Source of the DNA: Agrypnia vestita
Taxonomy: Eukaryota; Arthropoda; Insecta; Trichoptera; Phryganeidae
Assembly: GCA_016648135.1 (NCBI GenBank)
Contig: JADDOH010004037.1
Coordinates: 1-64,000, forward strand
Length of the DNA stretch: 64,000 nucleotides
Direction of reading: 5' to 3'
In this document: positions 8,689 to 20,430 of the stretch, one piece after another
How the letters are laid out: each line of letters begins with the position of its first letter
Numbering within the stretch: position 1 is the first letter of the stretch
Notes under the pieces: model-generated
The model's database searches: none
What the model was told of the DNA's origin: nothing
Seen by the model: only the letters and a program-made list of their open reading frames with translations
Position numbers and translations under genes: made by a program

Positions 8689-11350
8689 TCAGTTCCCCTT
8701 CAGCCCGCCCGACCTGCAAGAGCACAATGCTGTTTTCAGATCAAATAAATATACAATCATCTGTGTAGCTGTACATCGCGGCCTTCAAACTTACCGCGAG
8801 CGAGAGCGGGAATTGCGATGGCTGGGCGAACGGGAGCGGGAGCGCCCGCGGCTGCTCTTGGAATCCGAGCGGGAGCGCGAGCGCGAGTAGGAGCGGCGTC
8901 GCGAACGAGAGCGCGAACGCGTGCGCTTGCGGGAGCGAGACCGGGATCTGTAAAAGATAAACCAGCAATTAAGCCAACCAATTTCTAGATAAAAATGTTC
9001 TCAGGTTTACAAGGCCGTTCAGAATCTTTGGTGTGTGTTTTCCAAGATATTCTGCTGTGTGACCTCTCCGGCCAATGTTTCAGATCATATTGCAGAGTCC
9101 AACATCAGGGCTTGTGTCAGCCCTGTCACATCATCCCTGATGATGGACCCTGCAATGGGATCCGAAACATCGGCCAGAGAGGTCGCGTGTACATGGCAGA
9201 ATATCCCAAAAACTGCACACAGAACACTATTTAGATATTAATCTTTCATACCACACATTACAATACCAAGCACTTCTGTTTAGAAACATTCTAGAAAATA
9301 AACACATTATTTTGTGTAAATATTATAATATATTCAGGGTCTTATAGACAGTAGCAAAACTTTGGGAGTTTTCAAAAAATTTTGAATAGAAAATATTCTT
9401 TACACTTTGGGTGAAATGTCGACAGTTAAGTGACATCAAAGTTTGCATTTTTTAAAAATATTTCCAACTTATCTTTTCATGAAAGTAATTTGTATTGAAT
9501 ATCATAAATTAATTTGCTTTGATACATGCCGGGTAAAATAATTAAAGGCTTGCAAAAAAAAATTCAAATTTCTGCATGGTTTTAATGAGCCTGGGGCCAG
9601 GCCGCACACGTGCGCGACTTTCCCCAGGGGCCACGGACGCACCTGCGCATCCAGAGCGTAAATAATTATTTCTCTACGGCCGCGTATCGAATTTGAAAAA
9701 CTTGATTTTTTTCCCAGTAGAGAAATCCCGTCGTGACCTGTCGTTCCATTTTCAACTCAAAAACATCGCCGATTATAGCTTAAATCAACAATCAAAATAT
9801 AAGTTTTTCTGCCGTCAAAATCGTATAGGAAAGTTGTAGATGGCGCCCGCAACGCATGTTGTGCAATCGAAATTCAAATATTCTGTCTCTAATAAACAAA
9901 TAAAAATTAATTATTATTTTTCGGAAAATGTTGCTCTGGCAACATTATCGGAATTCAAAAAAAGAATTATTTTTTTACTTAAACGATAAAAAAATCATTG
10001 CATTTCGGCACTTATGATAAAATAATAAGTATGGGGGGTTTTTTTTGCATGTTATCATGGTTTTTTCGTAAAAAGAAAAATCACAAAAAATTCAGAAAAT
10101 CTCTGGCCCTAGACCGTCGATTTGGAATTTTTCTGGCCCTAGACAGGTTAATCATTTTATTTGACTTGTAATATAAAGAATTAATTGAACAAAAGACGGG
10201 TAAGAATTATTGAAAATGCAAACCGTAATGTCACTCATGGATATGACTGTTGATATTTCACCTAAAGTGAGAGGAATAATTTCTATCAAAGTTGAATGAA
10301 AACTTCCCCGAAGTTTTTGCCACTAGCTACGAAACACCCTGTATTATAACATATTTAATTAGGTATATTTTCTCAAAATAGAACATGAAAATAGACTAAC
10401 TAAACTGGTATTAGGCCCGGTTGTTTCAAGTTGGATCAAAGCAAGCATTCGTTCAAAGCATAGATTTTTGCATTCACGATCGGATAATTCGTTTTCGTAA
10501 ATATCTATGCTTTACGAACGTTTACTTTAATCCAACCTGAAACAATCGGCCCTTAGTGGCATCAATCATTTTAGAGACAAGTTAAACACTCGACTTTAGA
10601 AGTGTGAACATCGAACGGAAACTGAGACAAGTTGTTAAGTTTTGATTTCCGATTTTGAATTTGAAAGATTCTTAACCAATTACTGTTGAATTCACCGAGC
10701 TTTTAATAAACTTTGCGACTTACTGCGAAACCTGCCTTAAGAAACTTATCGGCTTCACCATTTCTCCACAACTCGCATCCTTGATAAAACTTGCCTCGCA
10801 AACTCGCTAAACACGAGCATGCGGCCCCGTCTTCCCGTGGATTATTGTAAAAAAAGAAAGCGTCTAACGATGAACCAACTCACCGACGCCGGTTGGAGCG
10901 GCCGTACCTGCTGCCGCGGTATGGGGAGCTAGGACGCCCGTAGCGTGCCATCTGCACTCGCAGCTCCCTGCCGTCCAATAACCGCCCGTCCATAGCGTCT
11001 AGTGCGTCCTCAGCATCACGTTTGTCGTAGAACCTGTCAACAAAAACACGGCATTTTCAAAAACTCGCCGACTTCCAAGATGGCGGCGCCGCAATTTTTT
11101 TTTTTAACAAAAACCGCCAAAAGAATCGAAACAGCGGTCAAATTTGTCAGTAAAAACGCTATATTCACCTGACGAATGCGAATCCTCGACTCTCCCTTGA
11201 AAATCGATCCCTCGGAATGTAAATATCGCCGACCTCGCCGCATCTTTCAAAAACACGGCGAAGATCTTCCGGAGTCGTCCTGTATGTCAGATTATCAACT
11301 TTGAGAGAGACCATTCCCTCGATGCGAGGCGGAGGACGGCCGTAGCTCAT
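8689..11350 (-). CDS. SRSF2: Serine/arginine-rich splicing factor 2 (SC35), 4 coding exons
   Basis: Coding exons on the minus strand are 11350-11169, 11033-10884, 8947-8795 and 8713-8689. All borders are GT-AG and phases agree, giving 169 residues (human SRSF2 has 221). Residues about 14-92 form one RRM: RNP2 is LKVDNL and RNP1 is RGFAFVRF, split by intron 1 inside the Arg codon. After a short hinge ([15 protein letters not shown]) follows an RS domain of alternating Arg-Ser, which SR kinases would phosphorylate. The product binds exonic enhancers and helps recruit U1 and U2AF in the nucleus. The start is the MSYGRPPP methionine, matching family N-termini. The C-terminus ends SGGLKGN, so the RS tail is short. 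Intron 2 (8948-10883) carries several transposon relics. Confidence 0.93.
9059..9187. mobile_element. Penelope-like terminal relic, inverted pair with hammerhead-like cores
   Basis: The two arms are inverse copies: GACCTCTCCGGCCAATGTTTC (9061 on) and GAAACATCGGCCAGAGAGGTC (ending 9184). The plus arm reads CTGATGA (9137-9143), GGACCC loop GGGATCC, GAAAC (9164-9168). The minus arm is the slightly diverged equivalent at 9108-9077. It lies in SRSF2 intron 2. Confidence 0.6.
9338..10337. repeat. Foldback element with CAGGGT ends, with nested insertion
   Basis: The left end CAGGGTCTTATAGACAGTAG and the right end CTAGCTACGAAACACCCTG are inverted relatives. The flanking inner parts (GACATCAAAGTTTGCATTTT at left) recur in copies at 4.1, 21.2 and 55.0 kb. 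The middle (about 9590-10145) is a different, more GC-rich segment bounded by GCCTGGGGCCAGG and TCTGGCCCTAGACAGG, which may be a second element inserted into the first. Confidence 0.5.
10414..10552. mobile_element. Harbinger-like MITE, copy 1
   Basis: 139 bp. TTA target duplications flank inverted ends GGCCCGGTTGTTTCAAG and CTGAAACAATCGGCCC. The inner arms AAGCATAGATTTTTGC and AAATATCTATGCTTT also pair, so the whole element folds back. Related copies lie at 12947, 27941 and 28086. It sits in SRSF2 intron 2. Confidence 0.8.
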
Positions 11351-12417
11351 TTTTGATTTATTGTCGGCCGCAATTCTTGAAAACTAGCAGAAAACTAGTA
11401 GCCCCCTTTGTATAAAAATTGAATACGACGCAAGACGAGAAGTCTACACCCAACGCGCTAGAATGGCTTTGACGGGAAACGGAAATAGCAAATAATTCAC
11501 ATAGCGCACGGAATGCCCATAGACTATAGCATAGACAAGAAACGGTGTGTACTCATTAATATTATAACGCCGGCTCCACAACTGGCGCAAACGCTGACTC
11601 ATGTTTACGGCAGGTACAGCGCCCACACATTCAAGCCAGCAAGATATAAATATAAAAAGCTTCCCTCATATTAAACATACAACTTAAAAGCCAGATTAAT
11701 TAAAATGAATACGAAATTGCACCATAGAGACAGTTATTAGAGTAATTCACTCCCTTCAGGGAAAAATTAAAATTAAATAACAAGCACAAACATTACATGT
11801 TTTGTTTTTATCCTTATGCTTATTACTATGGACACTATAGACTTTGCATAAATATTTTGTACTGTAGCATTTCCTGTACATATGTAATTTTCGACTCCCA
11901 CTTAATGTATGATAAGTATATTCCAATCGTTATTTGTCCCTGCGTTTTTCGGAAGCTTTCATTCCCTTGAGTGTCGGGGCAATGAGTACGGCCACTTTAG
12001 TGTTAAAAGAATGAGCAAAAGGGGTGGTAAAAGTATAGGGTCGATATGGGAGCTCATTGCTTATAGAACGACCTTGGGTGTGTGGTGGGTCCCTCTTCTT
12101 CCCTCACATTAACCTCATATAAAAGCTAAGTTAATAATTAAGCATTCCAGCGAATACGTGGCAGGCGTCTATACCAAACATATAGTATCGACATTGGCCC
12201 CATCCCCTTTGATGTTTCATCGAAGTTGGGGCCGTTGGTTCTTTTTTTTGCTATTTTATCTATCCCCACATTGAACGAACAACGTTGGCGCCAACGTTGG
12301 GGTCGTCACCACATTTGGTCTTACGTTATAATATAAGCGCTAGATGAGTGAAATGGGTTAAAATATTAATTAATGACACTGAAGGGACAACAATATATCT
12401 ACCTTGAATAAATTAAA
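11351..12417. other. SRSF2 upstream region and intergenic DNA
   Basis: Contains the untranslated leader and promoter side of SRSF2 (minus strand) and then AT-rich DNA. At 12280-12299 there is an exact 20-bp palindrome, CAACGTTGGCGCCAACGTTG. No further gene seen. Confidence 0.4.
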
Positions 12418-12650
12418 GCAAGGAGCTGCAATGGGTGGGACATGTAGTGAAAGTGTATTATAAGTATGCCCAAAACCCACATTCGGTACCGATGGTAAGA
12501 TCAAGACAGAGATGGGCAGATTATATCGAAGCAGACCTCTAAAGGTCGAGGAGTGCCCCGAAAACTAACCCACAAAGACGATGTCAAGAGATGGATGGCG
12601 CTTTATTGCTGTAGTTATGAACTTCCGAGTCCGTGAAACCGCTAAAGAGG
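12418..12650 (+). pseudogene. LINE pol 3' fragment
   Basis: Translated in shifting frames it reads LQWVGHVVK, then RSRQRWADYIEADL and DGALLL-like ends, which resemble the C-terminal tail of RTE/Jockey-like reverse transcriptases (W.GHV ... R.RWRD ...). Several stops and frameshifts; an old relic. Confidence 0.5.
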
Positions 12651-12946
12651 AAAATTAATTTTAAAATTTAGTTATAGGTAATTACAAGTATCTCTCTTAA
12701 ACAATAAACCCGCTAATTACTATTTGTAATGGATATTGTAATACAAAAAATATAAAATAAATTCAAGAATACAATCATATTTGTGAAGTTGTAATTTTTC
12801 AGAACAAAGTTCTGTGAAGTTATTAAAACCAAATTAATTAATCAATTAGAAAGACGTACAGAAAAATCTAATCCACGAAAAAATATTAAATAAATTTACT
12901 AGCAAACATTAATTAGATTTAAAATCAAATTAAATAAATTATTTAA

Positions 12947-13091
12947 CGTCGGTTGCATCAATTATAGTAATATTTAGTTTAAAGCATAGATTTTTGCGTT
13001 CTCCTACAATCAAACAACGAAACAATCCGTTTCCGTAAAAAAGTATGTTTTAAATGAACTTTTACTTTAAATCAAGTTGATACAACCGGCC
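12947..13091. mobile_element. Harbinger-like MITE, copy 2
   Basis: The ends GTCGGTTGCATCAA and TTGATACAACCGGCC are inverted. The inner TTTAAAGCATAGATTTTTGC segment matches the copies at 10.4 and 28.0 kb. It lies directly beside the larger Harbinger element. Confidence 0.7.
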
Positions 13092-13107
13092 TAGCAAAAA
13101 ATATTTA

Positions 13108-14008
13108 GGGCCGGTCTTATAAACGAAAGACCAAATTTCTATTAGTAAATCGACAATTTACTAACGGATGGTCGTTCGTTTATAAATGTTACCGACGCTC
13201 GTCTTATAAAACTTTTTTTACCGTCCGTAAGTATCGCAATATCGTACTGCTCTTGTCTATGATTTTAGAGCTATCAGAGGCGAATTATATCTCTTTTCTG
13301 TGGAAACGAAACATAACTTCTATAAAAATAGCCTAAAATTTCTCGCTCGCACCGGATTTTTGGGATACTTCCCACAACACTACACACACTGGCAGTTCTT
13401 TGAAACCCCAACAAAGTCTGCAGCAGCTAATAATATTGATCCAAGAGCATAGAATCTCAAGGCAACATGCAATTTTGTGGTTGATGATAATGTCCGATTC
13501 CTAGGCGTGCGCCTTTTTACATTTTGTCCAATATCTTCTAGAAGCTGTCAAGCAGACCTTTTCGACAAACGAAAATGGTTGATAAAATCTGCGTCATCTA
13601 AAATATTAAAATAATCCATTCGTATATTGAACATTCTTTGTCGTCGTGTTTGTTCTTTATCCGACGAATTTGAATATAATAATAGCTGGACATCGCTATC
13701 TGAAAACGTTTTCCTTGAAAATGTAGCAGCAGTCAGTACAGTATATGTGTACATGTTAAACAAACAGCATAAAATGCAAAATTGACAACGGACCTAACCT
13801 TAAAAAATAATACGTCAATATGTCATACTTCTGTCAATTTCAACTAACGGACGGTAAACTGGTGGTTCGACTGTCGGTATCGGCCGTCGGTAAAATTTTA
13901 CTAAAATTTGACTAACGGATTGTTATAAGACGAAAATAATGACTTTTGTATCAAATTTTGGTTTATTTGGTCTGATATTTAACTAACGGACGTTTATAAG
14001 ACCGGCCC
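13108..14008. mobile_element. PIF/Harbinger element, internally deleted
   Basis: 901 bp with inverted ends GGGCCGGTCTTATAAACG and CGTTTATAAGACCGGCCC, flanked on both sides by TTA (13105-13107 and 14009-14011), the PIF/Harbinger target duplication. Inside is a minus-strand transposase piece. The GGGCCGG start is shared with the short MITE family in this window, which suggests that the same transposase source mobilised both. Confidence 0.85.
13388..13763 (-). pseudogene. Harbinger transposase N-terminal fragment (HARBI1-like)
   Basis: The minus strand reads MDYFNILDDADFINHFRLSK, an in-frame TGA, then QLLEDIGQNVKRRT, KLHVALRFYALGS and AADFVGVSK. The FRLSK..F/Q..L ... L.AL.F.A.GS ... GVS pattern is the N-terminal part of PIF/Harbinger nucleases. 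The DDE catalytic region is absent, removed by the internal deletion, and the stop before QLLED shows it is dead. Only about 120 of roughly 350 expected residues remain. Confidence 0.75.
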
Positions 14009-14469
14009 TTAGTAACTAATAGGATAGTGAAGCAACGCCGCAACGTTTTGGGTGACACGCCAACCTTCACCATTACTCTAGTTATTAAAGAAACGCTATT
14101 GTAGCCGATGAATAAGTGACCGACAGCGCGTAACAGTGCTAGAAAAAAAAAGTAGTAGCAGAGGTTTGTACAAAGGGGATGAAGAAGAAGAAGAATATAA
14201 TAATGCTGTAGTCTATTAATCTATCTTATCTATGGTCGACACAAGACATAGGTCGCACAGAATAAAGAAGATAACAGGTCGACAGCCGTACCTATTACCT
14301 ATCTGCGAAGTGTCAGTCAGAAGTATTCTTCTCTCTTTTCTACGGAAGTGAGTCAAATGTCTTGTTTTGCCATAATGGAAATAGATAAATATAGATTGCA
14401 GCTGCGTCTTGCAAAATTTATTTCCTTTTGAACTGTAAATTTACAGTTTTAGCAAAGATGTAGGTACTA

Positions 14470-14804
14470 TAAAAAATATAGACTAGTCATTAAAAAACAA
14501 ATCTGAGACATCTAGTCTCTGCTGTCTTATATTACGTACCTACTAAATGTATCAGTCAGAAAGAGATAGAAAGTATTTTCATAAACACGTATAAGAAAGG
14601 ACAATAAAACATAATTTTTTAGAACGAATGCGTATGAACTTTTAGCATAGACGTATGTATATAAACATAGACTACCCAGTCATTAAAAAACAAACCTGAG
14701 AGATCTAGTCTCTGCTGTCTTCTATTACGTACTAAATGTATCAGTCAGAAAGAGATAGAAATTATTTTCATAAGCATGTATAAGAAACGACAATAAAACA
14801 TACC
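14470..14804. repeat. Direct duplication, period 193 bp, upstream of the THAP gene
   Basis: The segment CATTAAAAAACAAATCTGAG at 14488 and its continuation (ATCTAGTCTCTGCTGTCTT, ATGTATCAGTCAGAAAGAGA, GACAATAAAACATA) recur from 14681 with few differences. Copy 2 ends about 80 bp before the THAP start codon, so the pair lies in the likely promoter. Confidence 0.8.
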
Positions 14805-14881
14805 GTGATACACGGAATGCACGTGAAGTTGTAGCGTATGCTTTTGCTTTTTGTCATAATTTAAAAAATCAATCTTGAAAT

Positions 14882-16854
14882 ATGCCTGTTTGTTGCGTTA
14901 GATGTTGTAGTACTTCATCACGTAAAAAAGAAGAGGATATATCCTTTCATAGGTAAGTTTTATTTCAATAATTTGTGGTGAAATTCAACCCGTATTCGGA
15001 GTACGGAGATTTCAATATTTTCTCCGTTGGTAATCTACGGTCTTTTCTCTTTCTTTCTTATAGCGCAGCATACTTGTAAAAGAGATACAAATAGAAACAG
15101 GGTTGTGTACTGTATTAATATTTTTTCGATTTTAGATTCCCAAAAAATCGTCAACAAATTTGGCTAGACGCTATCAAACGATCTAATTGGAAGCCATCAA
15201 AATATGCGGTTGTCTGCTCTCGACATTTTGACGATAAATTTTTAGATAAATCTGGTGAACAGACACTGCTGACGGAAAATGCCATTCCTACATTGTGTTT
15301 AGATTTGCAGGTAAAAATACATTTTTCGATAACAATTTTCCAAAGGAATATTTTTTTCGATTATTATGTTCAATTAGTTTTTTCTGTAATTTATTTACTT
15401 TATACAATTATTTTTAGAGAACCTCAAATCCATATCTGGAGCATTCATATTCATCAATTCAAATTGTAAGTTAAATTATTTGTAATATTATTTGTTGCTT
15501 TGCTGTTTATATAATTGCATGCTCTTTTTTTCAAACACAAGATAAGAGAAATATAATTTTGAATTTAGCGACGAGGTATGCCCCCCCGTCCTGAAAGTCT
15601 GAACTTAATTTATGGCACAAAGAGGACGATCTGTATGTTCGCTTTTGATAGATGCAGTGTAGCAGCACCTGTCCAACTCTGTGTCATGTACCTATGGCTC
15701 GACCCGGAGTTTTGTTTATATTAACACAACAAAAATCTCCGCGATATAAACAAACAGGTCGAGCTAGGGACACGGCGACACCACACCATTAGGGCACAAT
15801 ATACTAAGAACAGTAATACGTCTTCATACAAACTGGCCGCTATCCATCAGAATGTGTGCGTGCGCGCTCGGCGCCGTGTACGCACGCACTGTGACGCACA
15901 CATTGAAATAAAATATGGGACATAAGGCGGCAGCAGTAAGGGCCGTGCCTTCGGTGCCATTCGCGCTCGCAGCCTCCGCTTTAGAAAAAAAAAGTCTTTT
16001 TTTTATGTTTGTGGTGCTTTACTAAAAAGGTGTGTTGATTATCACAAAGACTGTGAGTTTTTAAAAGTCTATGTTGTCTCAGCGTTCTTGCAATTTAAGT
16101 GCAGAAACTAGGTATACTAATTACAGAAATTTTCGGGTTTCGTGTCTACCCTATGCGTCGGAATCTCAGACGTAAAAATAAAGTGACAACCCTAGCGTCA
16201 ACGCAAAAGTACGCTAATAACTCGCCGACAGGCCGGAGATAAACTACTGTTCTGGGTATACTGTGGTTAGGGCCTCTGCCGTAACATTGAGCAGGCCAGT
16301 GCTGTGTCAAAACATATATTCTTTTGTTTATCATTTATATTTCTGACTTGTACATTTTAACTCGCTTCCGGGACATATCTCCGGGAAGAAATAAACATTT
16401 ACTATCTTCATCCATTCACACAACATTCACTCTTTCATTCCATCGAGCACGAACCTTCCCTAAAGTTATATGAGATAAGTATTTTAATTTGTTTCTTTTA
16501 CAGAATTGTGATGTAAAAAAACAAGTTAAGGAATCGCTCGCGCCACTACCAAAGCAAGAATCAATGAACATATGTGAAACACAAACAAAGAATGAAACAC
16601 CCGGAAAAACAAAATTAAAAAAAAAATTTGATTCTGCAATAAATAAATGTAAAAGGCTCTCTGCAGTCATCAGGAATATGCGAGCACAGAGATTGCGAAA
16701 TACAAAAAAAATATTATCACTGAAAAAAGTGATAGATGAATTAAAAAGTGAAAGGTATATTTCAGAACAAGTTGAAGATCTTTTGAAATGTGATACTGAG
16801 AGCAGTTATAAAATATTTCTTAAATTATATGATCGTGGTAATAATGTGTATTAA
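14882..16854 (+). CDS. THAP-domain DNA-binding protein, 4 exons
   Basis: Exons 14882-14952, 15136-15310, 15418-15465 and 16504-16854 join in phase to 214 residues. All borders are GT-AG. Residues 1 to about 80 form a complete THAP zinc finger: MPVCCVRCCS supplies the first Cys pair, HRFPKN and WLDAIKRSNW give the invariant Pro and Trp, VCSRHF gives the Cys-x2-His pair, and AIPTLC corresponds to the closing AVPTIF-type box. The C-terminus is basic and helical (KLKKKFDSAINKCKRLSAVI, LSLKKVIDELKSE) and could form a coiled coil. THAP proteins bind DNA; the domain is shared with P-element transposases, so it may be domesticated, but no transposase catalytic part remains. AATAAA lies at 16885-16890. 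The target is unknown. Confidence 0.88.
15466..16503. other. THAP intron 3
   Basis: 1 kb of intron with an imperfect inverted pair (GGCTCGACCCGGAGTTTTGT at 15694 and its partial inverse ending AGGTCGAGCT at about 15764) and a CpG-rich patch at 15855-15890. No exon was found here. Confidence 0.4.
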
Positions 16855-17236
16855 AGAAAAGATCTGTAAATTGCTAAAATGTTAAATAAATTGTTTTATA
16901 TTTGAATTTTACTTTTTGGAACTTTTACAATTTTTATTTTATTTATTTCTTCGAAATCCAAAAGAGTGTACATATTGGAAACGAATATTCCCATGCCGCT
17001 GTTTTTATTAATAATATTCTTCATTGCACAGTGATTGTATGCAGTGCATTAATATCGCGCGGACATTTATACATTTTCGACACCCCTAGGCTAACTCCCG
17101 CAATGTGCGTCTATGTTCACAGTAATTTGTGTTATAGTTCTGTGTAGCAAATATTTTGGTTTGTAACTAGTCTATATTTATAGTACATCTATGAGTTTTT
17201 AGTATTTTTTTCGCTTACTAATATTTACAACGTGAG

Positions 17237-18637
17237 AGTAACTTTACCAAGGAAGAAAATGAGTACTTGATTAATATTGTGCATAAATTTAAGAATATTA
17301 TTGAAAATAAAAAAAATGATATAGGCCATTGGAAACAAAAGGAAGAAGCATGGAGGGACATAAAAGGTCAATTTAATTGTGTTTCCAGGGGCATCGTCAG
17401 CACAGATCAGACGGCAGTTCTCGGCAACATGGCCGGAGACCGCAGCTCCGTAGTGCCCCCGGATTATCTGGAAATCGACGTGAAGGATACGATAGCCCCG
17501 AGTGCTGACGGATCAGATCCTTCACATGACTGTGACAGTGATACCTTTAGTAAGTAATACATGTATAATACATGGTGATATCATCATAATCGTAGAATAA
17601 CGATGCGTGTGATTTTTCTCAAGTTTGCAGGAGAGCAGTTTGAAATTTTATTTACATAAAGACACTTTATATCATAGCTCGATAACTACAAAAGATTTTC
17701 CTTTGAAACTTGGGTTAGTTATTTAAAGTTGATACCTTTCAAACCTCAAACCCAGTCAGCGCAGTACAACGACGTTTTTACACATGCTGCATTGTTTTAC
17801 GATCGCAAATCAGAACCGTCATTATAGCGACTTCGTATAACGACAATTAAAATAATGAGAAAAATACACTTTTTGTATACCATTAGATGGCTTCTTTTTT
17901 TCACTTTTTAACGATCCAAAAAAGCCAATATGGAATTTTTGCACATCCATCATTGTTCTACGATCACGACGATATGTCAGTAAATACATTTGATAAATTT
18001 CCAATATTGTTAGTCTGCATCTATGGGGCAAACTACTGGGTCTTATTTTCCAATCATGATAAGTTTTTCCCAGCAAGAAGTATTTGCAACTATATATGAG
18101 CGAAAGTCATAATAAAATGCTTGCTGAATTCAGTACATACAAATGAAATATATTCTATTTATTTCAGATTCCCTAATATCCATGGAAAGTGAAGAGACCA
18201 TAGTGAAATTAGAAAATGATGACATTTGCACACCGGCCGATGATCTTCTGGTGCCTAAAACTGAGGTCTCGTATGATCCGGCAGCGGGATCTTTTTCCGC
18301 TGTCTCACCAGAGACTGCAGACGCAACGGAAACATGGAATCCTCCTTATCTCCAGACACCCATTCATTTGGCACAGAATAAACGAAAGATGGAGACTGAC
18401 GGTCGGAGGGAAGTTTTAGAAATTCAAAAAAAAATTATCTTAGGGGAGTACGAGGAGAAGAGGAGAGAATGGAAATTTAGAGAATACGAGAGGAATGAAA
18501 AAAAGAAAGAGTGGGAGTTCAGGGAGTTAGAAAGAGAGGAAAAAAAGAAAGAATGGGCCTTTAGAGAACGCGAAAGAAAAATTATTGAAGAGAAAAATGA
18601 AATTAATTTAAAAACTTTGAAACAAAATTGTGATTGA
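17237..18637 (+). CDS. Myb/SANT-like DNA-binding protein, 5' end not found
   Basis: Exon A (about 17237-17549) and exon B (18168-18637) join in phase (A|AT gives Asn). Exon A reads SNFTKEENEYLINIVHKF, then IIENKKND, KQKEEAWRDIKGQFN, a close match to the Myb/SANT-like domain of the zeste-type regulators (Pfam Myb_DNA-bind_5). A stop lies at 17219-17221 in this frame and no ATG precedes the domain, so the start is in an upstream exon; CTTACTAAT at 17214-17222 could be the branch point and GAG at 17234-17236 the acceptor. Exon B is acidic, then strongly charged: repeats of the type KKKEWEFREREREE (about residues 100-150 of the exon) predict a long single helix. Such proteins are often derived from Harbinger-type transposon partners. 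Target and role unknown. Confidence 0.72.
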
Positions 18638-20430
18638 ATATACTCGCCATGATGGTTTTTAAAATAGTTTTATTCATTTTTATTTAATTGCATCAATTTG
18701 TATTTAGCTTAAAACTGAAAGAGACTGATTATTCTTAAGATTAGGAAAAGCATATCAACTTAATAGCCGAATAATAACCTCTATAGCTGTACATTGATAT
18801 TGAAATAGAGACATCATAACAAGCACTTCATTTTTTTGTTATTATCAAAGAAATTTAAAATTGAATTTGATTAATTCCATTATTTCTCTAGAGTTTAAGA
18901 AGATTCTGGCTAGTGATATTTATTTATTTAAGTAATACATGGCTACAAAGCCTTTAAAAGTGCATACCTAATATAAATATAAATAAACATTTATAGAAAA
19001 AAGAATGTGATAATAAAGAAAACTTATGTTAAGGATGGACATCCTCTTTACAAGTTTGAAATTCGAGATATTCCGTTATTTAAGAATGTTCTTTCAAGAG
19101 GGTTTAGATATTGCATGTAATTTATCTATTACATGCAATATCATGCAGATAAACTACATGCAATATCATGTCAACATTCATGTGTCTCATTTCTTACGCA
19201 AATATTATTAGCGTGAAAAGCTGTGATAGAAAGGGATGAAGATTAGAAAACTGCAAAAATTACATTTTCATTTTATTATCTTAAACTATCCAATTTAAGT
19301 TATATTTTCGAATAATGTTAAAAAAATAATAATTTTAGCTTCAAATAAAGAAAAATTCAATTTTTCTTAACATCATCTGAAAATATTGAGTGAATTAGAT
19401 AGTTTAAGATAATAAATCTTTGTAGATTCAATATGGTCATTATGATTGTGTAGGATTTTGATCTTACTTTAATCAGAGTTGCTGTATCATATAAAGAATG
19501 TGTAGGAACAAATAGATACTTAAATTTCTGTTAAATTGGTAGTGCACACATTGATTGTGTGTGTCAAATCAAGAGTATGAAAACTTACTGCCAAATTTAT
19601 GTTGATATTATTAATTTGTCATCTGTCAAAATTAGGCATATGCAAGCAGTGAGCGGCGATTAGAGAATGATAAGGTCGGTTAACTAAAGCTGGAGTGTAC
19701 AACACATTTACACATTTTCCCGCATAAGCGCACGGGGTGACGTCGCACAGCGTATGCATCTCGAAAAACCCTGTCTCTCGCGCGCGACCAAGCTTATGAG
19801 CGTGAAAGAGACTTATTGTTTTGCTTTTACTACTATAACGAAATACAGCATGATGTTTTGTTTTATTCCTTGTTCGATTTAAGTGGCGTAGAAAAATTAA
19901 TTTGCGATTCTGATTAGAAGAAATAATGTAACAAAATAAAAATTATATTTCTTACAATATCCTATCGTTTTTTATTTTGTACACAACCCACCGAATTGAT
20001 TCATAGATTTTAAAAACGATGCTTTAATATAACAACCCTTTGATAAAAGTAGATTATGTGACAATTATATCAAACGTCGTCGTTATACCGATATATAAAT
20101 ATAAAAACATTGCATTTTTAATTGATTAAAATAATATAAAATGATTTTTTTAATACAAGCTATATACATAATAGAATTGCATTGGTGTGAGTACTGTGTA
20201 CGTGCCAGCTTTAGATAACAAACCTGTACGTATTCATAACCTATTCTTGGGATATATTTTGTTTTTGTTGCCGCGTTTGGGTGTGTATTTTGCAGATGCT
20301 TGAAACACATGCGCACATTGTCAAGTTGAAATGTTAAATAATATAAAAAATACGTGTGAAATTGAAAATAATGATATAAGAGACACAGACAGCCAAAAAC
20401 CCTATTATCTGGGAAAAATGTACATATGCC
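18638..20430. other. AT-rich intergenic DNA
   Basis: Apart from the foldback at 19273-19415 and three ACATGCAATATCATG-type repeats at 19125-19170, nothing is recognised. Confidence 0.4.
19273..19415. mobile_element. Short foldback MITE
   Basis: TTATTATCTTAAACTATCCA at the left and its inverse TAGATAGTTTAAGATAATAA at the right (ending 19415) enclose 143 bp; inner parts TAATGTTAAAAAAA and TTTTTCTTAACATCA also pair. Confidence 0.65.

Noticed and set aside
8425..8890. Plus-strand frames opposite the SRSF2 RS exon, rich in RERERE repeats
   Set aside because: They are antisense shadows of the Arg-Ser codons of SRSF2.
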